Origin: Cephalopachus bancanus | Lineage: Eukaryota > Chordata > Mammalia > Primates > Tarsiidae | Reading direction: 5' to 3' | Length of the DNA: 64,000 nucleotides | Assembly (NCBI GenBank): GCA_027257055.1 | Contig: JAPVLO010000146.1 | Coordinates: 1,488,001 to 1,552,000, forward strand | In this document: positions 24,730 to 36,970 of the stretch, in pieces | Layout: each line of letters starts with the position of its first letter | Numbering within the stretch: position 1 is the first letter of the stretch | Position numbers and translations under genes: made by a program | Notes under the pieces: generated by a model | Database searches by the model: none | The model's input: only the letters and a program-made list of their open reading frames with translations | What the model was told of the DNA's origin: nothing

Positions 24730-25072
24730 AGCTCAGGCTGCTATATAACAAATTACCATAGATTGGATGGTATAAGCAACAGAAATTTATTTCTCACAGT
24801 TCTAGAGGCTGGTGCCAGCATGTCAGATTCAGGGAGTGCACTTCTTAGTTTGCAGATATCTTTCTTTTTCTGTGTCTTCACACAGTGGATAATAGAGAGA
24901 CAGGAAGCAACTTCTCTCTTGTCTCTTCTTATAAGGGTAGTAATCCCATCATGAGGATCTACTCACATGACCTAATTATTTACCAAAGCCCTCATCTCCA
25001 AAAACCTTCCTACTGGGTATTAGGGTACCAATCTATGAATTTGGAGGGAACACAAACATTCAGTCCTTAGCG
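24730..25072 (-). mobile_element. solo MaLR LTR (MLT1/MST type), antisense
   Basis: An old endogenous-retrovirus-like solo LTR of the mammalian MaLR group. In order on the plus strand: 'caggctgctatataacaaa', 'cagaaatttatttctcacag', 'ttctagaggctggtgcc', 'cttataagggtagtaatccc', and 'aacacaaacattcagtcctt', which is the reverse of the MLT1 consensus. No internal viral genes are attached. Confidence 0.8.
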
Positions 25073-25140
25073 TATGGTTAGTGTACATAATTATATATTC
25101 TTTTAAATTACTGTATAGAACCATCTATTGTATTTTAAAC

Positions 25141-25144
<4 letters not shown>

Positions 25145-25172
<28 letters not shown>
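25145..25172. repeat. (AT)n microsatellite
   Basis: Fourteen AT units without interruption. Confidence 0.95.
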
Positions 25173-25174
<2 letters not shown>

Positions 25175-25312
25175 GTAAAAGAAAATGCTTAGCAAAATAC
25201 ACTTAGACCTTTAATTTGAACAGTATACATTTTCAAATAAGCTTAAAATGCCCCAGTTTTCACTTATTCATTAGAGAAGACCAAGGTTATCTAAATGTTA
25301 AAAAGATTATTA

Positions 25313-25601
25313 TTATTATTTTTTTTTTGAGTTGGAGTCTCACTCTGTCGCCCAGACTGGAGTGCAGTGGCCGCTTCCGGCCACCGCAGCCTCGACCTGG
25401 TGGGCTCCGGTGATCCTTCCGCCTCAGCCTTCCAAGTAGCCGGAATTACAGGCATGCGCTACCACGCCCGGCTGATTTTTTGATTTATTGTAGAGATGAG
25501 GTCTTGCTGCCCAGGCGGGTCTCGAACCCGCGGGCTCAGGCAATCCACTCACCTCAGCCTCCCAAAGGCGCGGGATTACAGGCTGAGCCACCGAGCCCGG
25601 C
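25313..25601 (-). mobile_element. strepsirrhine Alu, antisense, full length
   Basis: Poly(T) and GAGTTGGAGTCTCACTCTGT at the left, GCCACCGAGCCCGGC at the right. The duplication TTAAAAAGATTATT is at 25299-25312 and 25602-25615. It belongs to the 5-bp-deletion group (TCTTGCTGCCCAGG) and has intact CpGs, so it is young. Confidence 0.95.
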
Positions 25602-25615
25602 TTAAAAAGATTATT

Positions 25616-26104
25616 TTTAAGTTAAAAATTATGGTATGTTATTCATTTTTGTTTCCTTCTAAATTTGATTTTTCTACGTTCTCTCTGAAACAAAATCACA
25701 ATGTAAAGAAAACATATCTATTTTAGTAGTGTATTGTCAGCTTCTACCTGACAGTGCCTATGAGTCAAATACTTACAGGTTGAAGCTCAGTAAAGGTGAT
25801 TTTATCATTCTTGCTTGTCATATTTCTGCAGTCTCATTCAAAATAAAACCCATGGTACCTGAAAAATTAGAGCCTCAAAGTGACACACCCTTATCTGTTG
25901 TTTGAGCAGCAAAAGCAAATGCATATGTGGACAAAAACTGATCATTTGTTCTAGAATTATTCTTTGATAAAAGATTATTTCAGAATTATATTTGCACTTA
26001 AGGATAGTAAAGCTTCTTGTATTTTTTAGACAAATGTAGAGCACATTATGGAAAAGCAGAGTTACTGTCCAATAATTTTTTTAGCATACTTCCATATGTT
26101 ATAG
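25616..26104. other. unassigned intronic sequence
   Basis: AT-rich, nothing recognised. Confidence 0.5.
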
Positions 26105-26265
26105 TAGGAACAGCACTGAATTGCGTAGATTCTAATTCTATCTTTGACTCTTAGCACTCTGTGAGAACTGGGGCAAGTATTTTCATTTCTGGGCTTCAGT
26201 TTTCTCACTCATATAGAGAACAAACCAGATGATCCTCAAGTCTCTTTCACTTACACAATTGAGAA
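26105..26265 (+). repeat. MIR-type SINE relic (MIR3-like), sense
   Basis: Contains 'gaactggggcaagtattttc', 'gggcttcagttttctcactc', and 'aaaccagatgatcctcaagt'. Confidence 0.6.
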
Positions 26266-27654
26266 TTAGGTCATCATAATTTTAACATTTAATGTAAATA
26301 TTCAACATTTAATCTAAACTCAAAATAATATGAGCTAGGTCATAATTTGTAACTTAGAAAAGTGAGTGCTTAATGCTTTTTGCTTTTTATCCAAAAACAC
26401 AAAGCACATTTATATTATTATTTGAACGATCTATTTAATTTCTAAAGTTAGTCACTGGCAATTTCTTGAAAATTTATCTAGTAATGTTTTCCTCCTTTGT
26501 TGGATAGTTTTGAGGTATGTCTTTAAATTGTGATCTTCATGTGCTTGTGATTTTGATATCCATCAAACAGAAATAGTAATTCATTCTCATTTGCATTGTG
26601 TATTTTCCTTAGATTAAATAAGTAATCTGTTAGCTTAAAAAGTTAAAGGCTGTTCTTATTTACTGTTTACATATACAGTGTGTGATCCAGTTATGATTTT
26701 TATTTAAAACTTATAAATAAGTTTTCTAGGAAAAATGATCTCTTAACAGGCAGCAACTTAAGAGTATTATAAATTAAGATGCAAAGAAGAAAAGAAAAAA
26801 GGAAAAGACTAAAAAAATCACATCTTTCCACATTAAGACATAATTAATTCCATTGTCTGTTGGAGTGATAGCCTTATATGTATTAATTTTCTTTCCTTCT
26901 AGTCACCACTAAAATACAGAAAGAAATAAACATATAGATTAGCTATGCACTGTCCCTCCTCAACAGTGTTTTACAGGAAAATGAACAAATTAACTCTCTT
27001 TCTTTCTTCTGTCTTTCTTGTCACACTCCTCTCTTTCCCTCTTTCCCTCTCTTTCCTTCTCTAACCATCTTCCTAGCTGCTACATGTTGGCAGTGATAGT
27101 AGCTCCTAGAAAGATACTAAGATATATGAAAAACAGTTCTTGCCTTAAGAAGGTCAAGGCTACTGGAGGATTTTGAAATTTAAATGATTATAGTTCAATT
27201 ATAATAACTGCTATTATGCAGATATATTCAACAATTGACTATTTCATAGTTACCTATATTAAATATTACACAGTTACATATACTCACTCAGTCACTGATA
27301 ATTCCACATTTTCTTTGTGTGAGGAAGTAAGTATAAATAGGGAAGCATCTTGGGAAATACCAGTTGAGCCACAGTGGAACCAAGTATTTTTAAATACAAT
27401 AAGACAGAAGTTCTGAGACAAAAATTACATCTCTAATTCTGCAATATCCCAGCATATGGTATGTCATCTTAAACTGTTACTATTTTTTTATGGCAAGATT
27501 TCCTCAGGAGTAGACTGTTATTATTAGTCTAAAAATTATTTTAGTTTGGTTTTAATAAGATCCTGGACTATAGCAATAGCAAGAAAGGGATAAGAGAAGA
27601 AAATCCGAGACTATTACAAAAAATGTATCAGTGAGATTTGGAGATTGACTGAAT
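26266..27654. other. unassigned intronic sequence with a pyrimidine tract
   Basis: The stretch 26990-27065 is mostly T and C (CTTTCTTTCTTC and CCCTCTTTCCC). The remainder is AT-rich and unassigned. Confidence 0.45.
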
Positions 27655-28130
27655 TACTTTATTCACTTGTGCTTATTAAGTGCCAGGCCCAATTCTAGGT
27701 GCTTTGAATATAGCAGTAAACTAACAAAAAATATTCCTGTCCTCACAGAGTTTATATTCGAATGGAAGAGACTGACAAAAAAGTGCAACATATTAGGTGT
27801 AAGACGATGACATTAGAGAAGGGCATTAGTGTGTGCTGTCAGAGGAGGTGGAAACATTGTCTTGCTGCCCAGAAAGGAGAATGCAGGTTTAAATCGCGGA
27901 AGTAAAGATTTAAAAGTTCTGAGCTCTGTGTGGTGATTTGCCCTGGTAATCTGAAAGCTGACTGTAGAGGTGAGACTTGTAAATTCTACGGTTAGAGTGG
28001 GAGTTAGTTTTTGCCTTGAGCACATAGAGTTCTAGGACTTCTTTCCCTCAGACATATGGTGATGGAGATCTTACATAAAACCGTTGAAGTTCATAGGAAA
28101 CAAAGGGAAAGAAAGAAGTCGGAATGACCT
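27655..28130 (-). repeat. L2 LINE 3' end, antisense
   Basis: On the plus strand it reads as inverted L2: 'ttattaagtgccaggcccaa', 'ttctaggtgctttgaatata', 'cctgtcctcacagagtttat', then 'gaagggcattagtg'. Similarity fades after about 28000. Confidence 0.7.
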
Positions 28131-30004
28131 CAGTGTTCCTATTTTGGATAACTTTGGCTATTAGAAGAAAATTTGGGATGTTAAAAGGGCTAAGAGACTG
28201 GAGCAGGTTAAAAGATTTTAGAAATTTTAAATGTTTACATAAGGCCTGGAATTGGCCTGAGGTTAACTGCAGGGTGGATCTCCATATTTCTATTTAGATT
28301 TATACTTAATCTGCTGAAAGAAAATAAAAACAGTCTATAATATTAGTACTGAAATTGGTATTAACTTCATGTTTACCTTCAATTTTAAAGCAATGGTAAT
28401 TATAAAAGGCACTAATTATGCCATGAGATTATTTTAAATGATTTACTCTGCACATTTAAATTTCCTATTATCTTATATACTTTCTGAACAGAGTACTTGA
28501 CAATCAACAAGTTATTTTTTTCTTCTTTTTCTCGCTTAAAGAAAATATTTTGTACTGCTGATTATATTTTAAAAATATGATTTACCAAATGACACTATAT
28601 TTTGATATCTTAATTTTTAATTTGATAAGGTCATTGCATAATTGCCATATTATTTTTGTAGAACATAATTTCTCCAAAACGCTCAATAAATTACTTAAGT
28701 AGAGTGACATTTTTAGACAAAAGATTTGCTTAAATATGGAAGTGCATAGATTTTTGCCATCTTAAAGGAGATAATTTCGTTTTTATAAAATGTGTTATAA
28801 TGCTAACATTCAATTTGTATTTTTAAAATTTTACTTAATATAGACTCATAAGAAATGATCATGATATTTAAGCAACTCTAAAAATAATTTTCAATTACTA
28901 TAGGTGAGAATTCTGAAAAGTCTGGGACACAGAAAAGTCATCTATATTATTTGCTGTGGTATGGAATGCACCAGTTCATTCTACTTAGGCAACAGTTCTC
29001 CTGTTAAAAAAATAAATGTTTCTAAGAATGAAATTTTACATTGGTTGTCAAATAGTGTTTAAGAATCATTGAGTATGACAGGTTTATTGACACCAAATTT
29101 TTTATTATATGCATCAGTGAAGGACAATAGGCTGAGCTACAACAGTAGGTGATTTTGTAATAATAGCATTTGATATGCAAAGTTGATCTTTTTTTTAATG
29201 CATTTCATGTAAAAATAGGACATGGCCAAATGTAAAACATTGAAGAATTATTAAAAGATACAAATGATGATTTACTTGTATTTTTTGACCAATAATATAT
29301 AGGGCCAAGAATGCTTTAAATTATTTTCAAAGTTCAGGGTGCAAATGGTTAAATGTTTATAATCACTCAAGTAAAAAGTCACTTTAATTTTTACTGGGAA
29401 ACAAGAAAATAGTAAGGTCAAAAAATTAATAGGATGCAGAATAAAGTTAATTTAGTTAATTTTCAAAGAAAATTTCCATATGTAAATACTTGAAAAGATT
29501 CCAGAGTTGATCTCCTTATACTATCTGCAAAGCACAATAAAGCAAGGGGTGCCGGTATGTGGAGTCAATAGCCAGATTGGACCTGAACAGTTATACCAAC
29601 TGCTGTGCTGAAAATAACACAAAATAAGTTTTCTTAAAACTTAAAAGCAGCCAGTGCAAAAAAGTTTTTAATGTAAAGATATGCAAATAATGTTATGTCT
29701 GAGAGAAGAACAAAATATTTTTGTTCAAATCATTCTTCAGTGTATGGTAATCAGAATAACAAAAAGAAGCTACATGGTTCCAGATATGCTAAGAAATAAA
29801 CACAGATAACGCAGACCATCTTTTAGCTAAAGAGCTCAGGAAATGTAAGTAACCAGAGCTGGAAAAATCCAGTAATATCTGCTTTCTGTTTGCTGATTGA
29901 CCATGATAGAAATTTAACTATAAAAACTTATCTAAACTCAGAAAAGCCAAAACTAACTAAGTAAGATGTGCTAATAAGGTCACTTTTCAGTTGCCTATGT
30001 TGGA
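28131..30004. other. unassigned intronic sequence
   Basis: AT-rich, nothing recognised. Confidence 0.5.
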
Positions 30005-30186
30005 GTTTCTTAAATGGGTTTTGTATGTCACTTGCAATAGAATCACCGGAGAAACTTCAAAATGCAAATTTCTGGCTCTCATGCCAAAAGTATCATGTTA
30101 GAATCCCTGAAGCTAAGGCCACCACAGACTATTATAAAGCTCTTCAAGTGGTTCTGATGAATACTAAAATTTGAGAACTATTCTTC
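30005..30186 (+). repeat. MER5-like hAT element
   Basis: Motifs 'caatagaatcaccggagaaa', 'gcaaatttctggctctcatg', 'caagtggttctgatgaatac' and a terminal 'tttgagaactattct' follow MER5. Confidence 0.65.
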
Positions 30187-32084
30187 TAACTTATTTGGAG
30201 ATTTGTACTTCATATACTCTTCCAACTAGACAATATAATTCAAAGGCAGACTTTAATGCTTGGTTTTCTGTCCAGCTGGCTTGAGGAATCTTCAAGCTTT
30301 GCCAAAAGAGAAGCAGACTTATCCCAACTGCAATAAAAGGTGCTGAAAACCAAAGATTACAATCAGCATTCTGTGATTTCTCCGTTTGCTCCATGAGGAA
30401 TAAGGAGCACTTTGATTATATTTATAAATGTTTGATCATTAAATCTGAAAAACAAGGAGTGAAAGTAGAAAAGAATGGATCAATAGATAGTAGCCGAAGC
30501 AGCAAAATAGAGGCAGGGGAGGTGGTAAGCATCAGACTTCCTCCCAGAGAAGAGAATCTGCCCAAGAAAGACAAATCTAAACAGTGCAGAGGACTGTGTT
30601 GCGCTGCCCTTGGTAAAGGACCGTGTTTGCATACATAAGTCAGGGAGTCTCATGTGCTCTCTGAGTTATTGTAGCTGAGGAAAGAGTAAATGTCTCTATC
30701 TCTCGTCGAGTTAAAAATCTAAATACTTTTAAATGGCATTTGACTGAACAATGTGTACTTCAAGAAGGTGGGCTTCTTCACTTCCAGAGAGGCAGCACAG
30801 GCTCTTGGGCCATATCACTTTTGTTGGAGCCCCTATGCCAACACCTGCCTCCAGTTTTATGACTCCAGTTTTATGACTCTCATCTTTAATCTGGATACTA
30901 GTAGTACTTACATCAGATTCTTTATGAGATTTAAACTGGTTAATATATGTAAACCACTAGGAACAATGTCTAGCACATAATAAGTGGTTATTTTTGTCAT
31001 TACTATTATTCAAAGTAAGATAAATTTAAAGAGCTTGAGTAAAATGTCAGCAAATCATAAGCTTTGGAAGGATGTTGTGGCATTGCCAATAACATATCTA
31101 TTACCACAGGAAATCTTTTTCATAACCTTAGATAACTAATAAAAAAATTACTAAACATTAATGGTGGCCAACTTGCACCATGATATATGTCAGTAAAATC
31201 AGGTTTCTCCAGCTTGAAAACAAATAAGAATTGACTACTTGTTCTTAAATGTATGTTTTTCTTGGTGATGGATTACAATCCTAGATCTTTCAAGGGGCCA
31301 CACATATTTAACTACTCTAAAACTGCAAGCTAAATCTAACTTTTATATCCGTAGGGAAAGCTTCCAGAACTCAAAAACTATTTGATGAGTAAATTATAGC
31401 TGTTGACTTCTGAAGGTCTCTTTTAACTTCATGAATAGTGAAATTGTAATAAAAGGCTTATCTTTGCTGGCCTTCTTTGTTTTCAAGGGGTTTTCTCCTC
31501 AGAAGCAAGGTTTAGTGTTGGCTGACTTAGGAATTTTGTCATTGAAGCTGGGAAATGGACTAGATGACAGCAAGATCTATTTCAGTTCTGTCACTGTAGT
31601 ATTTTCTATATAATAAATAACAAAAAACAACTTCTGTATACTCCTTATCCCTAGGGACGAAAGGCACCTTCCTCCCTGGTAGAGAGGGATCAGAATTTTG
31701 ATCAATTTTCAGTTATTTTCCTATGCTTGGAAAGAAAAGCAAGTTTACTCTAACTTTATTTACATATTGGAAAGTAATAGAAACATGGAAGCTGAGAGAT
31801 CATTGTCAAAATGCAAAATAAAAGGTTAACGAATCCAAAAAATAAAAAGCAAACTAATGCATAAATGGGACAAGTTTTGTGCTGAGTTCTCCTACCTTTT
31901 AGGCTTAAGTGAAACAAATTCCAAATTCACTTGAAGATATCAAAATTCTTCAATGGCTGCATAACAAATAGTGCCTGTGAAGTCAAGTAACGCATACAAA
32001 CTGTTTTGAAATATAACCTAGGTAGCAATAAAATGTGTTGAGTTTTCGCTGATGGGAACATCAATCCTACAATATAGTACAGTA
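30187..32084. other. unassigned intronic sequence
   Basis: Open frames at 30393-30638 (81 codons) and elsewhere have no recognisable product or splice frame. A short piece near 31540-31600 resembles a CR1/L3 3' end. Otherwise nothing recognised. Confidence 0.45.
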
Positions 32085-32292
32085 CTCAAGGAAATAGTCT
32101 CTAGAACCAAATACACTCAGGTTTATGTCAAAACCACACATCAGCATGTGACCTTCCCAAATATTCCATTTCTTCATCAGCAAAATATGGATAATTACTG
32201 ATCATAAAGGTTGTTATGAATGTGAAAACAATACATGAGGTGCTTATAACACAATGTATAGCATGGGATAAGCATCCAGTACATGTTAGATA
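32085..32292 (+). repeat. MIR SINE, sense
   Basis: Contains 'gtctctagaaccaaataca', 'catgtgaccttcccaaat', 'atttcttcatcagcaaaata' and 'ttatgaatgtgaaaacaata'. Confidence 0.7.
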
Positions 32293-32442
32293 AAGTTGGA
32301 AGCTACTGCTTTTTATGTAATGTGATCAAGATATTTTGAATGAAACTGAAAACTAAACCATATTGATGGCATTAGCAAAAATTATATTTTTAAAAGGCAA
32401 GAAACAAACTTCTATAAAGCTGCGTCTTTTATCTCCTCAGTA

Positions 32443-32893
32443 CTTTTCTTTTTTTTTAATTATTATTTATTTTTTATTATGAAGTTGTGGGGTACAGTTA
32501 AGGGTTAGGTATACAATTGCGTTTCATTAAGGCACCCTGTTGATATGGGGTGTTTCCCCATTCCCAGACAGATATTTGCTACTGTTAATCCCATCTCCCT
32601 CCCCCCACCATAGTTTCCCAGTACTGTCAGTCATTTTCATATAGTATTGCATTGGATGTTTAAGGTACATTATATGAGTGAGAACATGTGATACTCGGAT
32701 CTTTGTTTCTGTGAGAGGTCACTCAGTATTATAGACTCTAGTTCCATCCAGGTTGCTGCAAAATTCATGATTTTGTTCTTTTTTATGGCTGCGTAGTATT
32801 CCATCGTGTATATGTACCACATTTTTTTAATCCAGTCCTCTTTTGATGGGCAGCATGGCTGTTTCCAGGTTCTTGCTATGAATATATCCTGAA
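32443..32893 (-). mobile_element. L1 3' end with ORF2 C-terminus, antisense, 5'-truncated
   Basis: The minus strand encodes the L1 ORF2 C-terminal motif DWIKKMWYIYTMEYYAAIKK, then NFAATWMELESIILSDLSQK, up to a stop near 32670, followed by the 3' UTR to about 32443 (poly(A) as poly(T) on the plus strand). ORF2 is open for 78 codons only, so this is a typical truncated dead copy. Its tail resembles those at 54391 and 62885. Confidence 0.92.
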
Positions 32894-33544
32894 GAACACA
32901 AATCACTCTATAAAAAAGTACTTTTCAAGATAGAAAATTCCTCCAAGTATACTTGCCTCAAAAGATGAGAGATCAAAGAAGTGCAAGGTTTCAAGCCAGT
33001 TTTTCATCAGGACCACTCACTCCAGAGTGAGTTTTTCATCAAAGACCACTCAGCCCATTCAGCCCAGAGTTCTAAGTTATCTGAAACTCAGAATAATAAA
33101 TAATATTTAAAGTTATTATCCTTTTATAACAAAAAAGTTGTTATTTCAGAGGCTTTGTAAAAGGCAGGAAAATGTATAATACCATGTATATTTTTAAATT
33201 TTAGTTAAGTACCAACTCTCTAAAATATTCACTTTTTTCAGGTTAACTTTTTCCATAATTATGACTGCTCTTGCTATTCTAAAATAAAATATCCTAAATT
33301 ATCTTAATCTAAAATAAAACCTTGGCCACTTATGACTGTACTCATTTTAGTTTAAATTATAATTAACTCAGAAGTGACCTAAGGATTCACAAAAAAAAAA
33401 AAAGAAGTAAAACCATTAATCTAACAAACATCTCTTGAGTCTTACCTGTCTGTGCTCAATGCCAGTCAATGTTTAGCCCAGAGCTGGTTTCGAGTAAGAG
33501 TTCACTGTATGTTGGAAGAATGAATGAATGAGTGACTCCATGAG
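32894..33544. other. unassigned intronic sequence
   Basis: Contains a local imperfect direct repeat: 'tttttcatcaggaccactca' at about 33000 and 'tttttcatcaaagaccactc' at about 33031. Nothing else recognised. Confidence 0.5.
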
Positions 33545-33795
33545 TAAATAACATGTGTTGTATATAGCATTGAGTCTAAGAATGTGGACCCTGGAACCAG
33601 ACAGTTGGGCCTGAATGCTGGCTCTCCCACTTAGCATCTTACATCTGCGTGTGACCTTGGACGAGCTATGTGGCCTCCCTGTGCCCACTTGTCTCATCTG
33701 TATAAATATGATGATGATAACAGCTCCTCATTGAACTGTTTGAAGATTAAGAGCATTTACAACAGTGGCACATAGTAAACAGTGATAAATATTTG
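33545..33795 (+). repeat. MIR SINE, nearly full length, sense
   Basis: Well-preserved order: 'gtatatagcattgagtctaa', 'gtggaccctggaaccagaca', 'ggctctcccacttagcat', 'gtgaccttggacgagctat', 'tgtctcatctgtataaata', and 'gcacatagtaaacagtgata'. Confidence 0.9.
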
Positions 33796-34101
33796 CTCAA
33801 ATAAACAATAAAAAGTAAATAGAAATATAACTTTTGCCATCAAAGACAAAACTTATACATGAAATGTTAACACTTACAAGATCATGTACTACTAATTTAA
33901 AATTGCTAGGAACAAACACTGGTTTGGTAACTTATCTGTGGCCAACTGATACTCCTTCCAGAAGCAGCATCTCATTTCACATATGTAGGCTCTCAGGGAG
34001 GTTGACTCTTATCTGGAGTGATGCTCAGGAATTGCTACTTCAGATCATATCTTACCCCGTGTAGCCCAAGATCCTATGAACAACAATTAATTTTTTAATC
34101 T
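33796..34101. other. unassigned intronic sequence
   Basis: Nothing recognised. Confidence 0.45.
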
Positions 34102-34113
34102 TAAAAATTTTAA

Positions 34114-34406
34114 GCCGGACTCGGTGGCTCAGCCTGTAATCCCGCGCCTTGGGAGGCTGAGGTGAGTGGTTTGCCTGAGCCCATGGGTTTGAGACCTGCC
34201 TGGGCAACTTGGCGAGACCTAGTCTCTATAATAAATCAAAAATTAACCGGTCGTGGTAGCGCGCACCTGTAGTTCCAACTACTTGGAAGGCTGAGGCAGA
34301 AGGATTGCCGGAGCCGAGCAGGTCGAGGCTGTGGTGGCCGGGAGCGGCCACTGCACTCCAGTCAGGGCGACAGAGTGAGACTCCAACTCAAAAAAAATAA
34401 AAAAAT
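34114..34406 (+). mobile_element. strepsirrhine Alu, full length
   Basis: Starts GCCGGACTCGGTGGCTCAGC and ends CCAACTC plus an A-rich tail. The duplication (A)AAAATTTTAA / AAAAATTTAA flanks it. Retains CAACTTGGCGAGACC, so it is in the undeleted group, and shares CGCGCCTTGGG with the copy at 63187. Confidence 0.92.
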
Positions 34407-34704
34407 AAAAAATTTAAATTGGGCCACTCAATTTAAAACAGGCGAAACAGGGAAGCCCTACTGAGTCTACTGAAATGTGAGTGAATTCGTTATACCTGGG
34501 GAGATGCCCAAATCTGCTAATTTTAGGAGTGGAAATGATCTAGGCTTTAAATTTTTTTTTTGTAATGCTACTTTATTAACTTGAAATGGAAATTCAAAAA
34601 TAATATAATTGACTATACATATAACTTTAAGAATATCAACACAATGCTGTAATATTAAGAGGAAATAAATATGGAAACCAAATTATAATTTAAAAGTATG
34701 GCCA

Positions 34705-35305
34705 GGCCGGGCGTGGTGGATCAAACCTATAATTCCAGCACTTTGGTAGACCGAGGCCAGAGGATTGCCTGAGCCCGCAGGTTCAAGACCAGCCTGGGCA
34801 ACATGGTGAGACCTTGTCTCTACAATAAATCAAAAAATTAGGCTGGGCTCCATGGCTCGGCCTGTAATCCCAGCACTTTGGGAGGCCGAGGTGAGTGGAT
34901 TGCCTGAGCCCGAGCCTGCAGGTTCAAGAGCAGCCCGGGCAACTTGGCAAGACCTCGTCTCTACAATAAAATAAAAAATAGCTGAGCATGGCAGCGCGCA
35001 TCTGTTCCAGCTACTCTGAAGGCTGAGACTGAAGGATCGCTGGATCCCAGCAGGTAGACGCTGGGATGGCTGTGAGCGTGCATGCCACTGCACTCCAGCC
35101 TGGGCGAAAGAGTGAGACTCCAACTCAAAAAAAAAAAAAAAAACCAGGCGTGGTTAGCGCGTGCCTGTAGTTCCAGCAACTTGGAAGGCCGAGGCGGAAG
35201 AATCGCCGGAGCCCAGGTCGAGGCTGTGGTGGCAGTGAGCGTGCCACTGCACTCCAACCTGGGCGACAGAGTGAGCCTCCAACTCAAAAAAAAAAAAAAA
35301 AAAAA
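34705..35305 (+). mobile_element. Alu dimer split by a second Alu
   Basis: The left arm (34705-34840, GGCCGGGCGTGGTGGATCAA to CAATAAATCAAAAAATTA) and the right arm (35144-35305, CCAGGCGTGGTTAGCGCGTG to CCAACTC plus poly(A)) together make one Alu, interrupted in its A-rich linker. The flanks TAAAAGTATG and AAAAGGTATG look like its target duplication. Confidence 0.88.
34841..35140 (+). mobile_element. Alu inserted in the linker of another Alu
   Basis: A complete dimer from GGCTGGGCTCCATGGCTCGG to CCAACTC plus A17, same orientation as its host. It sits at an A-rich site, typical of L1 endonuclease targets. Confidence 0.88.
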
Positions 35306-35312
35306 GGTATGA

Positions 35313-35416
35313 CTAGGCGTGGTGACTTGTGCCTATAATCCGAGCTTAACAGGAGGCTGAGGCAGGAGGCTTTTGAAACCTGCCTAAATAAAACAGAAAG
35401 ACTCTCAAAAAAAAAA
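35313..35416 (+). mobile_element. degenerate Alu-like monomer
   Basis: CTAGGCGTGGTGACTTGTGC, then GGAGGCTGAGGCAGGAGGC and GACTCTC plus A10. It is flanked by AAGGTATGA (about 35304) and AAGTATGATT (about 35415). About 100 bp, one arm only, with internal loss. Confidence 0.7.
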
Positions 35417-36316
35417 GTATGATTCAATATGAAAAAGCTTGGTAAGACTATAGAATACACAATGAAGTAGTCAGACATAGTCAGACACTAAAATTATTAT
35501 TATTAGGTATTTCGGGATGGTGGGATATTTAGAAATTTCTTGGTGCTGGTGTGTTGAATATTTAATCAATTGCCAAAGTCATTTCCAAGAATAATGGCTT
35601 TAAATATACATTTTACATATTCCAATAATGAGTTTTATGTTCTAACCTTTTAGGAGTTAAGATATAAAAATCTATCTCTTATATAACAGAACAGACAGTA
35701 AAATTTAACTCCCAGCTGTGCCCTATTTCATTAGAATTTTGGTTTCTTTGATATACTTTACTAGACTAAGTTGAAATAAATATAGTTTCACCTGTTTTAC
35801 ATAAAGTGGCTAAATATCTTTTAACTTTGTAAGAGAAAATCGTATTTGTTTATAGGATCTTGGGCTTGATGGGCTAAGATGTGATCTAATTTGCAGTTTC
35901 TAAATGTCACTCTAGACTAGATTCAAATATTTCTTCCTTATATTCTTCACATCTCTACTTCTAAAAGTGACTGAACAGTAAAGTGGTACATTCTAGACTA
36001 GATTCTTTTTATACAGGGACAAAACCGAGGTTTAAGAATAAGATTTTATAACAGAAATCAATATCAATATTTGCTGACATTCCACTATATGCTTCTGTTG
36101 TCTACACGTTGTGGAGAATATAATCTAAATCTCATGTGTGGTTCCTGGAGGGTGGAAACATTAGCTTAAGTGGAAGAAGGAAGAAGCTGCTCTGAATCAG
36201 GTGATGCTTTCTGTGTCAGCAGAGAAGCACAAATGAGTTAATCATCAGGCAACAACATGGCCTGCAGACAACTGAGGGCTGTTGTAAAGCATACAAATGG
36301 GCAGAGGCAATTAGTG
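35417..36316. other. unassigned intronic sequence
   Basis: AT-rich, nothing recognised. Confidence 0.5.
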
Positions 36317-36331
36317 TCATTCCTTAATTTC

Positions 36332-36955
36332 TTTTTTCTTATTCCTTTTTTTTTTGACTTGGAGTCTTACTCTGTTGCCCAGGCTGGAGTGCAGGTACAG
36401 TGGCATGATCATGGCTCACTGCAGTCTCGACCTTTTAGGCTCAAGTGAGCCTCTAACCTCAGCCTCCCAGGTAGTTGGGACTACAGGAGTGCACCACCAC
36501 ACCCAGATTTTTCAAAATTTTTTGGCCGAGCTCAGTGGCTCAGCCTGTAATCCCAGCACTTTGGGAGGCCGAGGCGAGTGAATTGCCTGAGCCCACTGAT
36601 TCGAGACCAGCCCGGGCAACGTGGTGAGACCTAGTCTCTATAATAAAAAAAATTTTTTTAAGTTATACAGGCATGGTAGCACACACCTGAAGCACCAGCT
36701 ACTTGGAAGGCTGAGGCAGAAGGATTGCTGGAGTCCAGCAGATCGACACTGGGGTGGCAGTGAGTATGCCACTGCCCTCTAACCTGGGCAACAGAGTGAG
36801 ATTCCAACTCAAAAAAATACATTTTTTTGTTTGTTTGTAGAGATGAGGTCTCGCTATATTGTGCAAGCCGGCCTCGAACTCCTAGTCCCAAGCAATCTTC
36901 CCACCTCAACACTTCAAAGTGCTGGGATTACAGGTGTGAGCCACCACACTCGGCC
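36332..36955 (-). mobile_element. old antisense Alu split by a sense Alu
   Basis: Two antisense pieces (36332-36523 and about 36830-36955, ending GAGCCACCACACTCGGCC) form one AluJ-like element. The 15-bp duplication TCATTCCTTAATTTC at 36317-36331 and 36956-36970 shows they were one insertion. Confidence 0.93.
36524..36817 (+). mobile_element. sense Alu inside an antisense Alu
   Basis: GGCCGAGCTCAGTGGCTCAG to TTCCAACTC plus A7, inserted at the T-rich linker of the antisense host. Diverged, strepsirrhine type. Confidence 0.9.
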
Positions 36956-36970
36956 TCATTCCTTAATTTC

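Noticed and set aside
32670..32906. Apparent conserved protein on the minus strand
   Set aside because: It is the L1 ORF2 C-terminus (WIKKMWYIYTMEYYAAIKK), not a host gene.
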